Counted from the stretch's first letter, positions 36,342-50,200 are shown. The stretch: DNA of 64,000 bases from Ptiloglossa arizonensis (GCF_051014685.1 NW_027478397.1:2294001-2358000); one strand, 5' to 3'. Notes: generated from the sequence alone by a model not told the origin. Numbers and translations are program-made.

Positions 36342-38586
36342 ACAACTGTATGCGTATTTTTTCCCTAGGCCATTCTGGTTAAGCGCTGGAGCAGCAGAAG
36401 TGCGACAAATTTGTTGTCTTGTCAACCATTTCCTAGCTTCAAACTCCCATATCTCGCGAGCGGATTGACCTAACCCAAAAATTCCAATTACATCTGAAAG
36501 TAGAAACTCGCCCGATTACAACGGTATGTGTATTTCTTCCCCAGGCCATTCTGGTTAAGCGTTTGGAGCAGCAGAATTGCGAAAAATTTTTTGCCTTCTC
36601 AACCATTTCTTAGCTTCAAACTCCCATATCTCGCGAGCGGATTGACCTAACCCAAAAATTCCTGTTGCGTCTGAAATTAGAAACTCGCCCGATTACATCG
36701 GTGTGTGTATTTTTTCCCTAGGCCATTCTGGTTAAACGCTGGAGCAGCAGAAGTGCGACAAATTTGTTGTCTTCTCAACCATTTCTTAGTTTCAAACTCC
36801 CATATCTCGCGAGCGGATTGACCTAACCCAAAAATTCTTATTGCATCTGAAAGTAGAAACTCGCCCGATTACAACGGTATGTGTATTTTTTCCCTAGGCC
36901 ATTCTGGTTAAGCGTTTGGAGCAGCAGAATTGCAAAAAATTTTTTGCCTTCTCAACCATTTCTTGGCTTCAAACTCCCATATCTCGCGAACGGATTGACC
37001 TAACCCAAAAATTCCTGTTGCGTCTGAAATTAGAAACTCGCCCGAATACAACTGTATGGGTTTTTTTATTCCCTAGGCCATTCTGGTTAAGCGTTTGGAG
37101 CAGCAGAAGTGCGAAAAATTTGTTGTCTTCTCAACCATTTCTTAGCTTCAAACTCCCATATCTCGCGAGCGGATTGACCTAACCCAAAAATTCCTATTAC
37201 ATCTGAAAGTAGAAACTCGCCCGATTACAACGGTATGTGTATTTTTCCCCCAGGCCATTCTGGTTAAGCGTTTGGAGCAGCAGAATTGCGAAAAAATTTT
37301 TGCCTTCTCAACCATTTCTTGGCTTCAAACTCCCATATCTCGCGAACGGATTGACTTAACCCAAAAATTCCTGTTGCGTCTGAAATTAGAAACTCGCCCG
37401 ATTACAACGGTATGTGTATTTTTTGCCTAGGCCATTCTGGTTAAGCGTTTGGAGCAGCAGAATTGCGAAGAATTAGTTGTCTTCTCAAACATTTCTTAGC
37501 TTCAAACTCCCATATCTCGCGAACGGATTGACCAAACCCAAAAATTCCTGCTGCGTCTGAAAGTAGAAACTCGCCCGATTACAACTGTATGGGTATTTTT
37601 ATTCCCTAGGCCATTCTGGTTAAGCGTTTGGAGCAGCAGAAGTGCGAAAAATTTGTTGTCTTCTCAAACATTTCTTAGCTTCAAACTCCCATATCTCGCG
37701 AACGGATTGACCAAACCCAAAAATTCCTGCTGCGTCTGAAAGTAGAAACTCGCCCGATTACAACTGTATGCGTATTTTTTCCCTAGGCCATTCTGGTTAA
37801 GCGCTGGAGCAGCAGAAGTGCGACAAATTTGTTGTCTTGTCAACCATTTCCTAGCTTCAAACTCCCATATCTCGCGAGCGGATTGACCTAACCCAAAAAT
37901 TCCTATTACATCTGAAAGTAGAAACTCGCCCGATGACAACGGTATGTGTATTTCTTCCCCAGGCCATTCTGGTTAAGCGTTTGGAGCAGCAGAATTGCGA
38001 AAAATTTTTTGCCTTCTCAACCATTTCTTAGCTTCAAACTCCCATATCTCGCGAGCGGATTGACCTAACCCAAAAATTCCTGTTGCGTCTGAAATTAGAA
38101 ACTCGCCCGATTACATCGGTGTGTGTATTTTTTCCCTAGGCCATTCTGGTTAAACGCTGGAGCAGCAGAAGTGCGACAAATTTGTTGTCTTCTCAACCAT
38201 TTCTTAGTTTCAAACTCCCATATCTCGCGAGCGGATTGACCTAACCCAAAAATTCTTATTGCATCTGAAAGTAGAAACTCGCCCGATTACAACGGTATGT
38301 GTATTTTTTCCCTAGGCCATTCTGGTTAAGCGTTTGGAGCAGCAGAATTGCAAAAAATTTTTTGCCTTCTCAACCATTTCTTGGCTTCAAACTCCCATAT
38401 CTCGCGAACGGATTGACCTAACCCAAAAATTCCTGTTGCGTCTGAAATTAGAAACTCGCCCGAATACAACTGTATGGGTATTTTTATTCCCTAGGCCATT
38501 CTGGTTAAGCGTTTGGAGCAGCAGGAGTGCGAAAAATTTGTTGTCTTCTCAACCATTTCTTAGCTTCAAACTCCCATATCTCGCGA
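35722..38586 (+). repeat. 8-monomer HOR, 1,418 bp x2
   Basis: The copies match at offset 1,418 bp: TTTTTCCCCCAGG at 35,820 and 37,238, ACATCGGTGTGTG, TTTCTTAGTTTCAAAC, AATTCTTATTGC, the GCAAAAAATT unit (36,916 and 38,334) and CCCGAATACAACTG. Private changes are ATTCCAATTAC (36,482), CCGATGACAACGG (37,931) and a T7 run in GGGTTTTTTTATTCC (37,058). Confidence 0.87.
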
Positions 38587-41500
38587 ACGGATTGACCAAA
38601 CCCAAAAATTCCTGCTGCGTCTGAAAGTAGAAACTCGCCCGATTACAACCGTATGTGAATTTTTTCCCTAGGCCATTCTGGTTAAGCGTTTGGAGCAGCA
38701 GAATTGCGAAGAATTAGTTGTCTTCTCAAACATTTCTTAGCTTCAAACTCCCATATCTCGCGAACGGATTGACCAAACCCAAAACTTCCTGCTGCGTCTG
38801 AAAGTAGAAACTCGCCCGATTACAACTGTATGCGTATTTCTTCCCTAGGCCATTCTGGTTAAGCGCTGGAGCAGCAGAAGTGCGACAAATTTGTTGTCTT
38901 GTCAACCATTTCCTAGCTTCAAACTCCCATATCTCGCGAGCGGATTGACCTAACCCAAAAATTCCTATTACATCTGAAAGTAGAAACTCGCCCGATTACA
39001 ACGGTATGTGTATTTCTTCCCCAGGCCATTCTGGTTAAGCGTTTGGAGCAGCAGAATTGCGAAAAATTTTTTGCCTTCTCAACCATTTCTTAGCTTCAAA
39101 CTCCCATATCTCGCGAGCGGATTGACCTAACCCAAAAATTCCTATTACATCTGAAAGTAGAAACTCGCCCGATTACAACGGTATGTGTATTTCTTCCCCA
39201 GGCCATTCTGGTTAAGCGTTTGGAGCAGCAGAATTGCGAAAAATTTTTTGCCTTCTCAACCATTTCTTGGCTTCAAACTCCCATATCTCGCGAACGGATT
39301 GACCTAACCCAAAAATTCCTGTTGCGTCTGAAAGTAGAAACTCGCCCGATTACAACTGTATGGGTATTTTTATTCCCTAGGCCATTCTGGTTAAGCGTTT
39401 GGAGCAGCAGAAGTGCGAAAAATTTGTTGTCTTCTCAACCATTTCTTAGCTTCAAACTCCCATATCTCGCGAACGGATTGACCAAACCTAAAAATTCCTG
39501 CAGTGTCTGAAAGTAGAAACTCGCCCAATTACAACTGTATGTGTATTTTTTCCCTAGGCCATTCTGGTTAAGCGTTTGGAGCAGCAGAATTGCGAAAAAT
39601 TTTATGCCTTCTCAACCATTTCTTGGGTTCAAACTCCCATATCTCGCGAACGGATTGACCTAACCCAAAAATTCCTGTTGCGTGTGAAAGTAGAAACTCG
39701 CCCGATTACAACTGTATGCGTATTTTTTCCCTAGGCCATTCTGGTTAAGCGCTGGAGCAGCAGAAGTGCGACAAATTTGTTGTCTTGTCAACCATTTCTT
39801 AGCTTCAAACTCCCATATCTCGCGAGCGGATTGACCTAACCCAAAAATTCCTATTACATCTGAAAGTAGAAACTCGCCCGATTACAACGGTATGTGTATT
39901 TCTTCCCCAGGCCATTCTGGTTAAGCGTTTGGAGCAGCAGAATTGCGAAAAATTTTATGCCTTCTCAACCATTTCTTGGGTTCAAACTCCCATATCTCGC
40001 GAACGGATTGACCTAACCCAAAAATTCCTGTTGCGTCTGAAATTAGAAACTCGCCCGATTACATCGGTGTGTGTATTTTTTCCCTAGGCCATTCTGGTTA
40101 AACGCTGGAGCAGCAGAAGTGCGACAAATTTGTTGTCTTCTCAACCATTTCTTAGTTTCAAACTCCCATATCTCGTGAGCGGATTGACCTAACCCAAAAA
40201 TTCTTACTGCATCTGAAAGTAGAAACTCGCCCGATTACAACGGTATGTGTATTCTTTCCCTAGGCCATTCTGGTTAAGCGTTTGGAGCAGCAGAATTGCA
40301 AAAAATTTTTTGCCTTCTCAACCATTTCTTGGCTTCAAACTCCCATATCTCGCGAACGGATTGACCAAACCCAAAAATTCCTGCTGCGTCTGAAAGTAGA
40401 ATCTCGCCCGATTACAACTGTATGCGTATTTTTTCCCTAGGCCATTCTGGTTAAGCGTTTGGAGCAGCAGAAGTGCGAAAAATTTGTTGTCTTCTCAACC
40501 ATTTCTTAGCTTCAAACTCCCATATCTCGCGAACGGATTGACCAAACCTAAAAATTCCTGCAGTGTCTGAAAGTAGAAACTCGCCCAATTACAACTGTAT
40601 GTGTATTTTTTCCCTAGGCCATTCTGGTTAAGCGTTTGGAGCAGCAGAATTGCGAAAAATTTTATGCCTTCTCAACCATTTCTTGGCTTCAAACTCCCAT
40701 ATCTCGCGAGCGGATTGACCTAACCCAAAAATTCCTGTTGCGTCTGAAAGTAGAAACTCGCCCGATTACATCGGTGTGTGTATTTTTTCCCTAGGCCATT
40801 CTGGTTAAACGCTGGAGCAGCAGAAGTGCGACAAATTTGTTGTCTTCTCAACCATTTCTTAGCTTCAAACTCCCATATCTCGCGAGCGGATTGACCTAAC
40901 CCAAAAATTCTTATTGCATCTGAAAGTAGAAACTCGCCCGATTACAACGGTATGTGTATTTTTTCCCTAGGCCATTCTGGTTAAGCGTTTGGAGCAGCAG
41001 AATTGCAAAAAATTTTTTGCCTTCTCAACCATTTCTTGGCTTCAAACTCCCATATCTCGCGAACGGATTGACCTAACCCAAAAATTCCTGTTGCGTCTGA
41101 AATTAGAAACTCGCCCGAATACAACTGTATGGGTATTTTTATTCCCTAGGCCATTCTGGTTAAGCGTTTGGAGCAGCAGAAGTGCGAAAAATTTGTTGTC
41201 TTCTCAACCATTTCTTAGCTTCAAACTCCCATATCTCGCGAACGGATTGACCAAACCCAAAAATTCCTGCTGCGTCTGAAAGTAGAAACTCGCCCGATTA
41301 CAACCGTATGTGTATTTTTTCCCTAGGCCATTCTGGTTAAGCGTTTGGAGCAGCAGAATTGCGAAGAATTAGTTGTCTTCTCAAACATTTCTTAGCTTCA
41401 AACTCCCATATCTCGCGAACGGATTGACCAAACCCAAAACTTCCTGCTGCGTCTGAAAGTAGAAACTCCCCCGATTACAACTGTATGCGTATTTTTTCCC

Positions 41501-43020
41501 TAGGCCATTCTGGTTAAGCGCTGGAGCAGCAGAAGTGCGACAAATTTGTTGTCTTGTCAACCATTTCCTAGCTTCAAACTCCCATATCTCGCGAGCGGAT
41601 TGACCTAACCCAAAAATTCCTATTACATCTGAAAGTAGAAACTCGCCCGATTACAACGGTATGTGTATTTCTTCCCCAGGCCATTCTGGTTAAGCGTTTG
41701 GAGCAGCAGAATTGCGAAAAATTTTTTGCCTTCTCAACCATTTCTTAGCTTCAAACTCCCATATCTCGCGAGCGGATTGACCTAACCCAAAAATTCCTAT
41801 TACATCTGAAAGTAGAAACTCGCCCGATTACAACGGTATGTGTATTTCTTCCCCAGGCCATTCTGGTTAAGCGTTTGGAGCAGCAGAATTGCGAAAAATT
41901 TTTTGCCTTCTCAACCATTTCTTGGCTTCAAACTCCCATATCTCGCGAACGGATTGACCTAACCCAAAAATTCCTGTTGCGTCTGAAAGTAGAAACTCGC
42001 CCGATTACAACTGTATGGGTATTTTTATTCCCTAGGCCATTCTGGTTAAGCGTTTGGAGCAGCAGAAGTGCGAAAAATTTGTTGTCTTCTCAACCATTTC
42101 TTAGCTTCAAACTCCCATATCTCACGAACGGATTGACCAAACCTAAAAATTCCTGCAGTGTCTGAAAGTAGAAACTCGCCCAATTACAACTGTATGTGTA
42201 TTTTTTCCCCAGGCCATTCTGGTTAAGCGTTTGGAGCAGCAGAATTGCGAAAAATTTTATGCCTTCTCAACCATTTCTTGGGTTCAAACTCCCATATCTC
42301 GCGAACGGATTGACCTAACCCAAAAATTCCTGTTGCGTGTGAAAGTAGAAACTCGCCCGATTACAACTGTATGCGTATTTTTTCCCTAGGCCATTCTGGT
42401 TAAGCGCTGGAGCAGCAGAAGTGCGACAAATTTGTTGTCTTGTCAACCATTTCTTAGCTTCAAACTCCCATATCTCGCGAGCGGATTGACCTAACCCAAA
42501 AATTCCTATTACATCTGAAAGTAGAAACTCGCCCGATTACAACGGTATGTGTATTTCTTCCCCAGGCCATTCTGGTTAAGCGTTTGGAGCAGCAGAATTG
42601 CGAAAAATTTTTTGCCTTCTCAACCATTTCTTGGCTTCAAACTCCCATATCTCGCGAACGGATTGACCTAACCCAAAAATTCCTGTTGCGTCTGAAATTA
42701 GAAACTCGCCCGATTACATCGGTGTGTGTATTTTTTCCCTAGGCCATTCTGGTTAAACGCTGGAGCAGCAGAAGTGCGACAAATTTGTTGTCTTCTCAAC
42801 CATTTCTTAGTTTCAAACTCCCATATCTCGCGAGCGGATTGACCTAACCCAAAAATTCTTACTGCATCTGAAAGTAGAAACTCGCCCGATTACAACGGTA
42901 TGTGTATTTTTTCCCTAGGCCATTCTGGTTAAGCGTTTGGAGCAGCAGAATTGCAAAAAATTTTTTGCCTTCTCAACCATTTCTTGGCTTCAAACTCCCA
43001 TATCTCGCGAACGGATTGAC
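38040..43020 (+). repeat. 15-monomer HOR, 2,655 bp x2
   Basis: The copies 38,040-40,365 and 40,695-43,020 match at offset 2,655 bp (about 330 bp lies between them). They share CCCGAATACAACTG, ACAACCGTATG, CCCAATTACAACTG, GTTGCGTGTGAAAG, ACATCGGTGTGTG and AATTCTTACTGC. Differences include CTCGTGAGCGG (40,173) against CTCGCGAGCGG, GTATTCTTTCCC (40,251) and ACTCCCCCG (41,467). The unit count equals that of the 15-20 kb HOR, but the variant content is different. Confidence 0.86.
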
Positions 43021-44585
43021 CTAACCCAAAAATTCCTGTTGCGTCTGAAATTAGAAACTCGCCCGATTACAACGGTATGTGTATTTTTTCCCTAGGCCAT
43101 TCTGGTTAATCGTTTGGAGCAGCAGAAGTGCGAAGAATTAGTTGTCTTCTCAACCATTTCTTAGCTTCAAACTCCCATATCTCGCGAACGGATTGACCAA
43201 ACCCAAAAATTCCTGCTGCGTCTGAAAGTAGAATCTCGCCCGATTACAACTGTATGCGTATTTTTTCCCTAGGCCATTCTGGTTAAGCGTTTGGAGCAGC
43301 AGAAGTGCGAAAAATTTGTTGTCTTCTCAACCATTTCTTAGCTTCAAACTCCCATATCTCGCGAACGGATTGACCAAACCTAAAAATTCCTGCAGTGTCT
43401 GAAAGTAGAAACTCGCCCAATTACAACTGTATGTGTATTTTTTTCCTAGGCCATTCTGGTTAAGCGTTTGGAGCAGCAGAATTGCGAAAAATTTTATGCC
43501 TTCTCAACCATTTCTTGGGTTCAAACTCCCATATCTCGCGAACGGATTGACCTAACCCAAAAATTCCTGTTGCGTGTGAAAGTAGAAACTCGCCCGATTA
43601 CAACTGTATGCGTATTTTTTCCCTAGGCCATTCTGGTTAAGCGCTGGAGCAGCAGAAGTGCGACAAATTTGTTGTCTTGTCAACCATTTCTTAGCTTCAA
43701 ACTCCCATATCTCGCGAGCGGATTGACCTAACCCAAAAATTCCTATTACATCTGAAAGTAGAAACTCGCCCGATTACAACGGTATGTGTATTTCTTCCCC
43801 AGGCCATTCTGGTTAAGCGTTTGGAGCAGCAGAATTGCGAAAAATTTTTTGCCTTCTCAACCATTTCTTGGCTTCAAACTCCCATATCTCGCGAACGGAT
43901 TGACCTAACCCAAAAATTCCTGTTGCGTCTGAAATTAGAAACTCGCCCGATTACATCGGTGTGTGTATTTTTTCCCTAGGCCATTCTGGTTAAACGCTGG
44001 AGCAGCAGAAGTGCGACAAATTTGTTGTCTTCTCAACCATTTCTTAGTTTCAAACTCCCATATCTCGCGAGCGGATTGACCTAACCCAAAAATTCTTATT
44101 GCATCTGAAAGTAGAAACTCGCCCGATTACAACGGTATGTGTATTTTTTCCCTAGGCCATTCTGGTTAAGCGTTTGGAGCAGCAGAATTGCAAAAAATTT
44201 TTTGCCTTCTCAACCATTTCTTGGCTTCAAACTCCCATATCTCGCGAACGGATTGACCTAACCCAAAAATTCCTGTTGCGTCTGAAATTAGAAACTCGCC
44301 CGATTACAACGGTATGTGTATTTTTTCCCTAGGCCATTCTGGTTAATCGTTTGGAGCAGCAGAAGTGCGAAGAATTAGTTGTCTTCTCAACCATTTCTTA
44401 GCTTCAAACTCCCATATCTCGCGAACGGATTGACCAAACCCAAAAATTCCTGCTGCGTCTGAAAGTAGAATCTCGCCCGATTACAACTGTATGCGTATTT
44501 TTTCCCTAGGCCATTCTGGTTAAGCGTTTGGAGCAGCAGAAGTGCGAAAAATTTGTTGTCTTCTCAACCATTTCTTAGCTTCAAA
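42035..44585 (+). repeat. 7-monomer HOR, 1,237 bp x2
   Basis: GGTTAATCG at 43,104 and 44,341 is 1,237 bp apart, as are CCCAATTACAACTG, GTTGCGTGTGAAAG, ACATCGGTGTGTG and the GCAAAAAATT unit. Differences are few: TTTTTCCCCAGG against TTTTTTTCCTAGG near 42,202 and 43,439, and AATTCTTACTGC against AATTCTTATTGC. The same 7-monomer spacing recurs between 55,313 and 56,550. Confidence 0.87.
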
Positions 44586-45615
44586 GTCCCATATCTCGCG
44601 AACGGATTGACCAAACCCAAAAATTCCTATTGCATCTGAAAGTAGAATCTCGCCCGATTACAACGGTATGTGTATTTCTTCCCCAGGCCAATCTGGTTAA
44701 GCGTTTGGAGCAGCAGAATTGCAAAAATTTTTTTGCCTTCTCAACCATTTCTTGGCTTCAAACTCCCATATCTCGCGAACGGATTGACCTAACCCAAAAA
44801 TTCCTGTTGCGTCTGAAATTAGAAACCCGCCCGATTACATCGGTATGTGTATTTTTTCCCTAGGCCATTCTGGTTAAGCTTTTGGAGCAGCAGAATTGCG
44901 AAGAATTAGTTGTCTTCTCAAACATTTCTTAGCTTCAAACTCCCATATCTCGCGAACGGATTGACCAAACCCAAAAATTCCTGCTGCGTCTGAAAGTAGA
45001 AACTCGCCCGATTACAGGTGTATGGGTATTTTTATTCCGTAGGCCATTCTGGTTAAGCGTTAGGAGCAGCAGAAGTGCCAAAAATTTGTTGTCTTCTCAA
45101 CCATTTCTTAGCTTCAAACTCCCATATCTCGCGAACGGATTGACCAAACCCAAAAATTCCTGCTGCGTCTGAAAGTAGAAACTCGCCCGATTACAACTGT
45201 ATGGGTATTTTTTCCCTACGGCATTCTGGTTAAGCGTTTGGAGCAGCAGAAGTGCGAAAAATTTGTTGTCTTCTCAACCATTTCTTAGCTTCAAACTCCC
45301 ATATCTCGCGAACGGATTGACCAAACCCAAAAATTCCTGCTGCGTCTGAAAGTAGAAACTCGCCCGATTACAACTGTATGGGTATTTTTTCCCTACGGCA
45401 TTCTGGTTAAGCGTTTGGAGCAGCAGAAGTGCGAAAAATTTGTTGTCTTCTCAACCATTTCTTAGCTTCAAAGTCCCATATCTCGCGACCGGATTGACCA
45501 TACCCAAAAATTCCTGCTGCGTCTGAAAGTAGAAACTCGCCCGATTACAACTGTATGCGTATTTTTTCCCTAGGCCATTCTGGTTAAGCGTTTGGAGCAG
45601 CAGAATTGCGAAAAA
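43270..45615 (+). repeat. 2.35 kb segment copied at 51,231 and 55,485
   Basis: The offset is 7,961 bp to 51,231-53,576, and 12,209 bp to the copy starting at 55,485. Shared variants include CCCAATTAC, GGTTAATCG, AGTAGAATCTCGCCC, GGCCAATCTGG, GTTAGGAGCAGC, CCCTACGGCATTC and GACCATACCC. The first two copies also share ATTACAGGTGTATGGG with TTCCGTAGG (45,011 and 52,972); the third has ATTACAGCTGTATGGG with TTCCCTAGG. Confidence 0.86.
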
Positions 45616-45961
45616 TTTCTTGTCTTCTCAACCATTTCTTAGCTGCAAACTCCCATATCTCGCGAACGGAATGACTTAACCCAAAAATTCCTATTGCATC
45701 TGAAAGTAGAAACTCGCCCGATTACAACGGTATGTGTATTTTTTCCCTAGGCCATTCTGGTTAAGCGTTTGGAGCAGCAGAATTGCGAAAAATTTGTTGT
45801 CTTCTCTACCATTTCTTAGCTTCAATGTCCCATATCTCGCGAACGGATTGACCAAACCCAAAAATTCCTGCTGCGTCTGAAAGTAGAAACTCGCCCGATT
45901 ACAGCGGTATGTGTATTTTTACACTAGGCCATTCTGGTTAAGCGTTTGGAGCAGCAGAAAT

Positions 45962-45977
45962 GCGAAAAATTTTTCGC
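45962..45977. repeat. Perfect 16-bp palindrome in a rare monomer
   Basis: GCGAAAAATTTTTCGC equals its own reverse complement. It arises because this monomer has TTTTTCGCC where most have TTTTTTGCC after GCGAAAAA. Identical copies are at 48,791-48,806, 53,746-53,761 and 58,171-58,186, always in the monomer that begins after TTTTTACACTAGG. It could extrude as a short hairpin or bind a symmetric protein dimer, but nothing in the sequence shows that it does. Confidence 0.9.
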
Positions 45978-47091
45978 CTTCTCAACCATTTCTTGGCTTC
46001 AAACTCCCATATCTCGCGAACGGATTGACCTAACCCAAAAATTCCTATTGCATCTGAAAGTAGAAACTCGCCCGATTACCACGGTATGTGTATTTTTTCC
46101 CTAGGCCATTCTGGTTAAGCGTTTGGAGCAGCAGAATTGCGAAAAATTTGTTGTCTTCTCAACCATTTCTTAGCGTCAAACTCCCATATCTCGCGAACGG
46201 ATTGACCTAACTCAAAAATTCCTGTTGCGTCTGAAAGTAGAAACTCGCCCGATTACAGCGGTGTGTGTATTTTTTCCCTAGGCCATTCTGATTAAGCGCT
46301 GGAGCAGCAGAAGTGCGACAAATTTGTTGTCTTCTCAACCATTTCTTAGTTTCAAACTCCCATATCTCGCGAGCGGATTGACCTAACCCAAAAATTCCTA
46401 TTGCATCTGAAAGTAGAAACTCGCCCGATTACAACGGTATGTGTATTTTTTCCCTAGGCCATTCTGGTTAAGCGTTTGACGCAGCAGAATTGCAAAAAAT
46501 TTTTTGCCTTCTCAACCATTTCTTGGCTTCAAACTCCCATATCTCGCGAACGGATTGACCTAACCCAAAAATTCCTGTTGCGTCTGAAATTAGAAACTCG
46601 CCCGATTACAACGGTATGTGTATTTTTTCCCTAGGCCATTCTGGTTAAGCGTTTGGAGCAGCAGAAGTGCGAAGAATTAGTTGTCTTCTCAACCATTTCT
46701 TAGCTTCAAACTCCCATATCTCGCGAACGGATTGACCAAACCCAAAAATTCCTGCTGCGTCTGAAAGTAGAAACTCGCCCGATTACAACTGTATGCGTAT
46801 TTTTTCCCTAGGCCATTCTGGTTAAGCGTTTGGAGCAGCAGAAGTGCCAAAAATTTGTTGTCTTCTCAACCATTTCTTAGCTTCAAAGTCCCATATCTCG
46901 CGAACGGATTGACCAAACCCAAAAATTCCTATTGCATCTGAAAGTAGAATCTCGCCCAATTACAACGGTATGTGTATTTCTTCCCCAGGCCATTCTGGTT
47001 AAGCGTTTGGAGCAGCAGAATTGCAAAAAATTTTTTGCCTTCTCAACCATTTCTTAGCTTCAAACTCCCATATCTCGCGAACAGATTTACA

Positions 47092-47290
47092 TAACCCAAA
47101 AATTCCTATTGCATCTGAAAGTAGAATCTCGCCCGATTACAACGGTAGGTGCATTTTTTCCCTAGGTCATACTGGTTAAGCGTTTGGAGCAGCAGAAGTG
47201 GAAAAATTAGTTGTCTTCTCAACCAATTCTTAGATTCAAACTCCCATATCTCGCGAACGGATTGACCAAACCCAAAAATTCCTGCTGCGT
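47092..47290 (+). repeat. Divergent monomer pair (3 copies in window)
   Basis: These units carry clustered private changes: GAACAGATTTACATAACCC, GGTAGGTGCATTTT, CTAGGTCATACTGG, a 2-bp-shorter GAAGTGGAAAAATTAG, CTCAACCAATTC and TTAGATTCAAAC. They recur at 49,921-50,119 and about 59,112-59,290. They are among the most divergent monomers in the window, embedded between ordinary ones. Confidence 0.85.
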
Positions 47291-50200
47291 CTGAAAGTAG
47301 AAACACGCCCGATTACAACTGTATGGGTATTTTTTCCCTGGGCCATTCTGGTTAAGCGTTTGGAGCAGCAGAAGTGCGAAAAATTTGTTGTCTTCTCAAC
47401 CATTTCTTAGCTGCAAACTCCCATATCTCGCGAACGGAATGACCTAACCCAAAAATTCCTATTGCATCTGAAAGTAGAAACTCGCCCGATTACAACGGTA
47501 TGTGTATTTTTTCCCTAGGCCATTCTGGTTAAGCGTTTGGAGCAGCAGAATTGCGAAAAATTTTTTGCCTTCTCAACCATTTCTTGGCTTCAAACTCCCA
47601 TATCTCGCGAACGGATTGGCCGAACCTAAAAATTCCTGCAGTGTCTGAAAGTAGAAACTCGCCCGATTACAACTGTATGTGTATTTTTTCCCTAGCCCAT
47701 TCTGGTTAAGCGATTGGAGCAGCAGAATTGCGAAAAATTTGTTGTCTTGTCAACCATTTCTTAGCTTCAAACTCCCATATCTCGCGAACGGATTGACCAA
47801 ACCCAAAACTTCCTGCTGCGTCTGAAAGTAGAAACTCGCCCGATTACAACTGTATGCGTATTTTTTCCCTAGGCCATTCTGGTTAAGCGATGGAGCAGCA
47901 GAAGTGCGACAAATTTGTTGTCTTGTCAACCATTTCCTAGCTTCAAACTCCCATATCTCGCGAGCGGATTGACCTAACCCAAAAATTCCTATTACATCTG
48001 AAAGTAGAAACTCGCCCGATTACAACGGTATGTGTATTTCTTCCCCAGGCCATTCTGGTTAAGCGTTTGGAGCAGCAGAATTGCGAAAAATTTTTTGCCT
48101 TCTCAACCATTTCTTAGCTTCAAACTCCCATATCTCGCGAGCGGATTGACCTAACCCAAAAATTCCTATTACATCTGAAAGTAGAAACTCGCCCGATTAC
48201 AACTGTATGGGTATTTTTTCCCTACGGCATTCTGGTTAAGCGTTTGGAGCAGCAGAAGTGCGAAAAATTTGTTGTCTTCTCAACCATTTCTTAGCTTCAA
48301 AGTCCCATATCTCGCGACCGGATTGATCATACCCAAAAATTCCTGCTGCGTCTGAAAGTAGAAACTCGCCCGATTACAACTGTATGCGTATTTTTTCCCT
48401 AGGCCATTCTGGTTAAGCGTTTGGAGCAGCAGAATTGCGAAAAATTTCTTGTCTTCTCAACCATTTCTTAGCTGCAAACTCCCATATCTCGCGAACGGAA
48501 TGACTTAACCCAAAAATTCCTATTGCATCTGAAAGTAGAAACTCGCCCGATTACAACGGTATGTGTATTTTTTCCCTAGGCCATTCTGGTTAAGCGTTTG
48601 GAGCAGCAGAATTGCGAAAAATTTGTTGTCTTCTCTACCATTTCTTAGCTTCAATGTCCCATATCTCGCGAACGGATTGACCAAACCCAAAAATTCCTGC
48701 TGCGTCTGAAAGTAGAAACTCGCCCGATTACAGCGGTATGTGTATTTTTACACTAGGCCATTCTGGTTAAGCGTTTGGAGCAGCAGAAATGCGAAAAATT
48801 TTTCGCCTTCTCAACCATTTCTTGGCTTCAAACTCCCATATCTCGCGAACGGATTGACCTAACCCAAAAATTCCTATTGCATCTGAAAGTAGAAACTCGC
48901 CCGATTACCACGGTATGTGTATTTTTTCCCTAGGCCATTCTGGTTAAGCGTTTGGAGCAGCAGAATTGCGAAAAATTTGTTGTCTTCTCAACCATTTCTT
49001 AGCGTCAAACTCCCATATCTCGCGAACGGATTGACCTAACTCAAAAATTCCTGTTGCGTCTGAAAGTAGAAACTCGCCCGATTACAGCGGTGTGTGTATT
49101 TTTTCCCTAGGCCATTCTGATTAAGCGCTGGAGCAGCAGAAGTGCGACAAATTTGTTGTCTTCTCAACCATTTCTTAGTTTCAAACTCCCATATCTCGCG
49201 AGCGGATTGACCTAACCCAAAAATTCCTATTGCATCTGAAAGTAGAAACTCGCCCGATTACAACGGTATGTGTATTTTTTCCCTAGGCCATTCTGGTTAA
49301 GCGTTTGACGCAGCAGAATAGCAAAAAATTTTTTGCCTTCTCAACCATTTCTTGGCTTCAAACTCCCATATCTCGCGAACGGATTGACCTAACCCAAAAA
49401 TTCCTGTTGCGTCTGAAATTAGAAACTCGCCCGATTACAACGGTATGTGTATTTTTTCCCTAGGCCATTCTGGTTAAGCGTTTGGAGCAGCAGAAGTGCG
49501 AAGAATTAGTTGTCTTCTCAACCATTTCTTAGCTTCAAACTCCCATATCTCGCGAACGGATTGACCAAACCCAAAAATTCCTGCTGCGTCTGAAAGTAGA
49601 AACTCGCCCGATTACAACTGTATGCGTATTTTTTCCCTAGGCCATTCTGGTTAAGCGTTTGGAGCAGCAGAAGTGCCAAAAATTTGTTGTCTTCTCAACC
49701 ATTTCTTAGCTTCAAAGTCCCATATCTCGCGAACGGATTGACCAAACCCAAAAATTCCTATTGCATCTGAAAGTAGAATCTCGCCCAATTACAACGGTAT
49801 GTGTATTTCTTCCCCAGGCCATTCTGGTTAAGCGTTTGGAGCAGCAGAATTGCAAAAAATTTTTTGCCTTCTCAACCATTTCTTAGCTTCAAACTCCCAT
49901 ATCTCGCGAACAGATTTACATAACCCAAAAATTCCTATTGCATCTGAAAGTAGAATCTCGCCCGATTACAACGGTAGGTGCATTTTTTCCCTAGGTCATA
50001 CTGGTTAAGCGTTTGGAGCAGCAGAAGTGGAAAAATTAGTTGTCTTCTCAACCAATTCTTAGATTCAAACTCCCATATCTCGCGAACGGATTGACCAAAC
50101 CCAAAAATTCCTGCTGCGTCTGAAAGTAGAAACACGCCCGATTACAACTGTATGGGTATTTTTTCCCTGGGCTATTCTGGTTAAGCGTTTGGAGCAGCAG

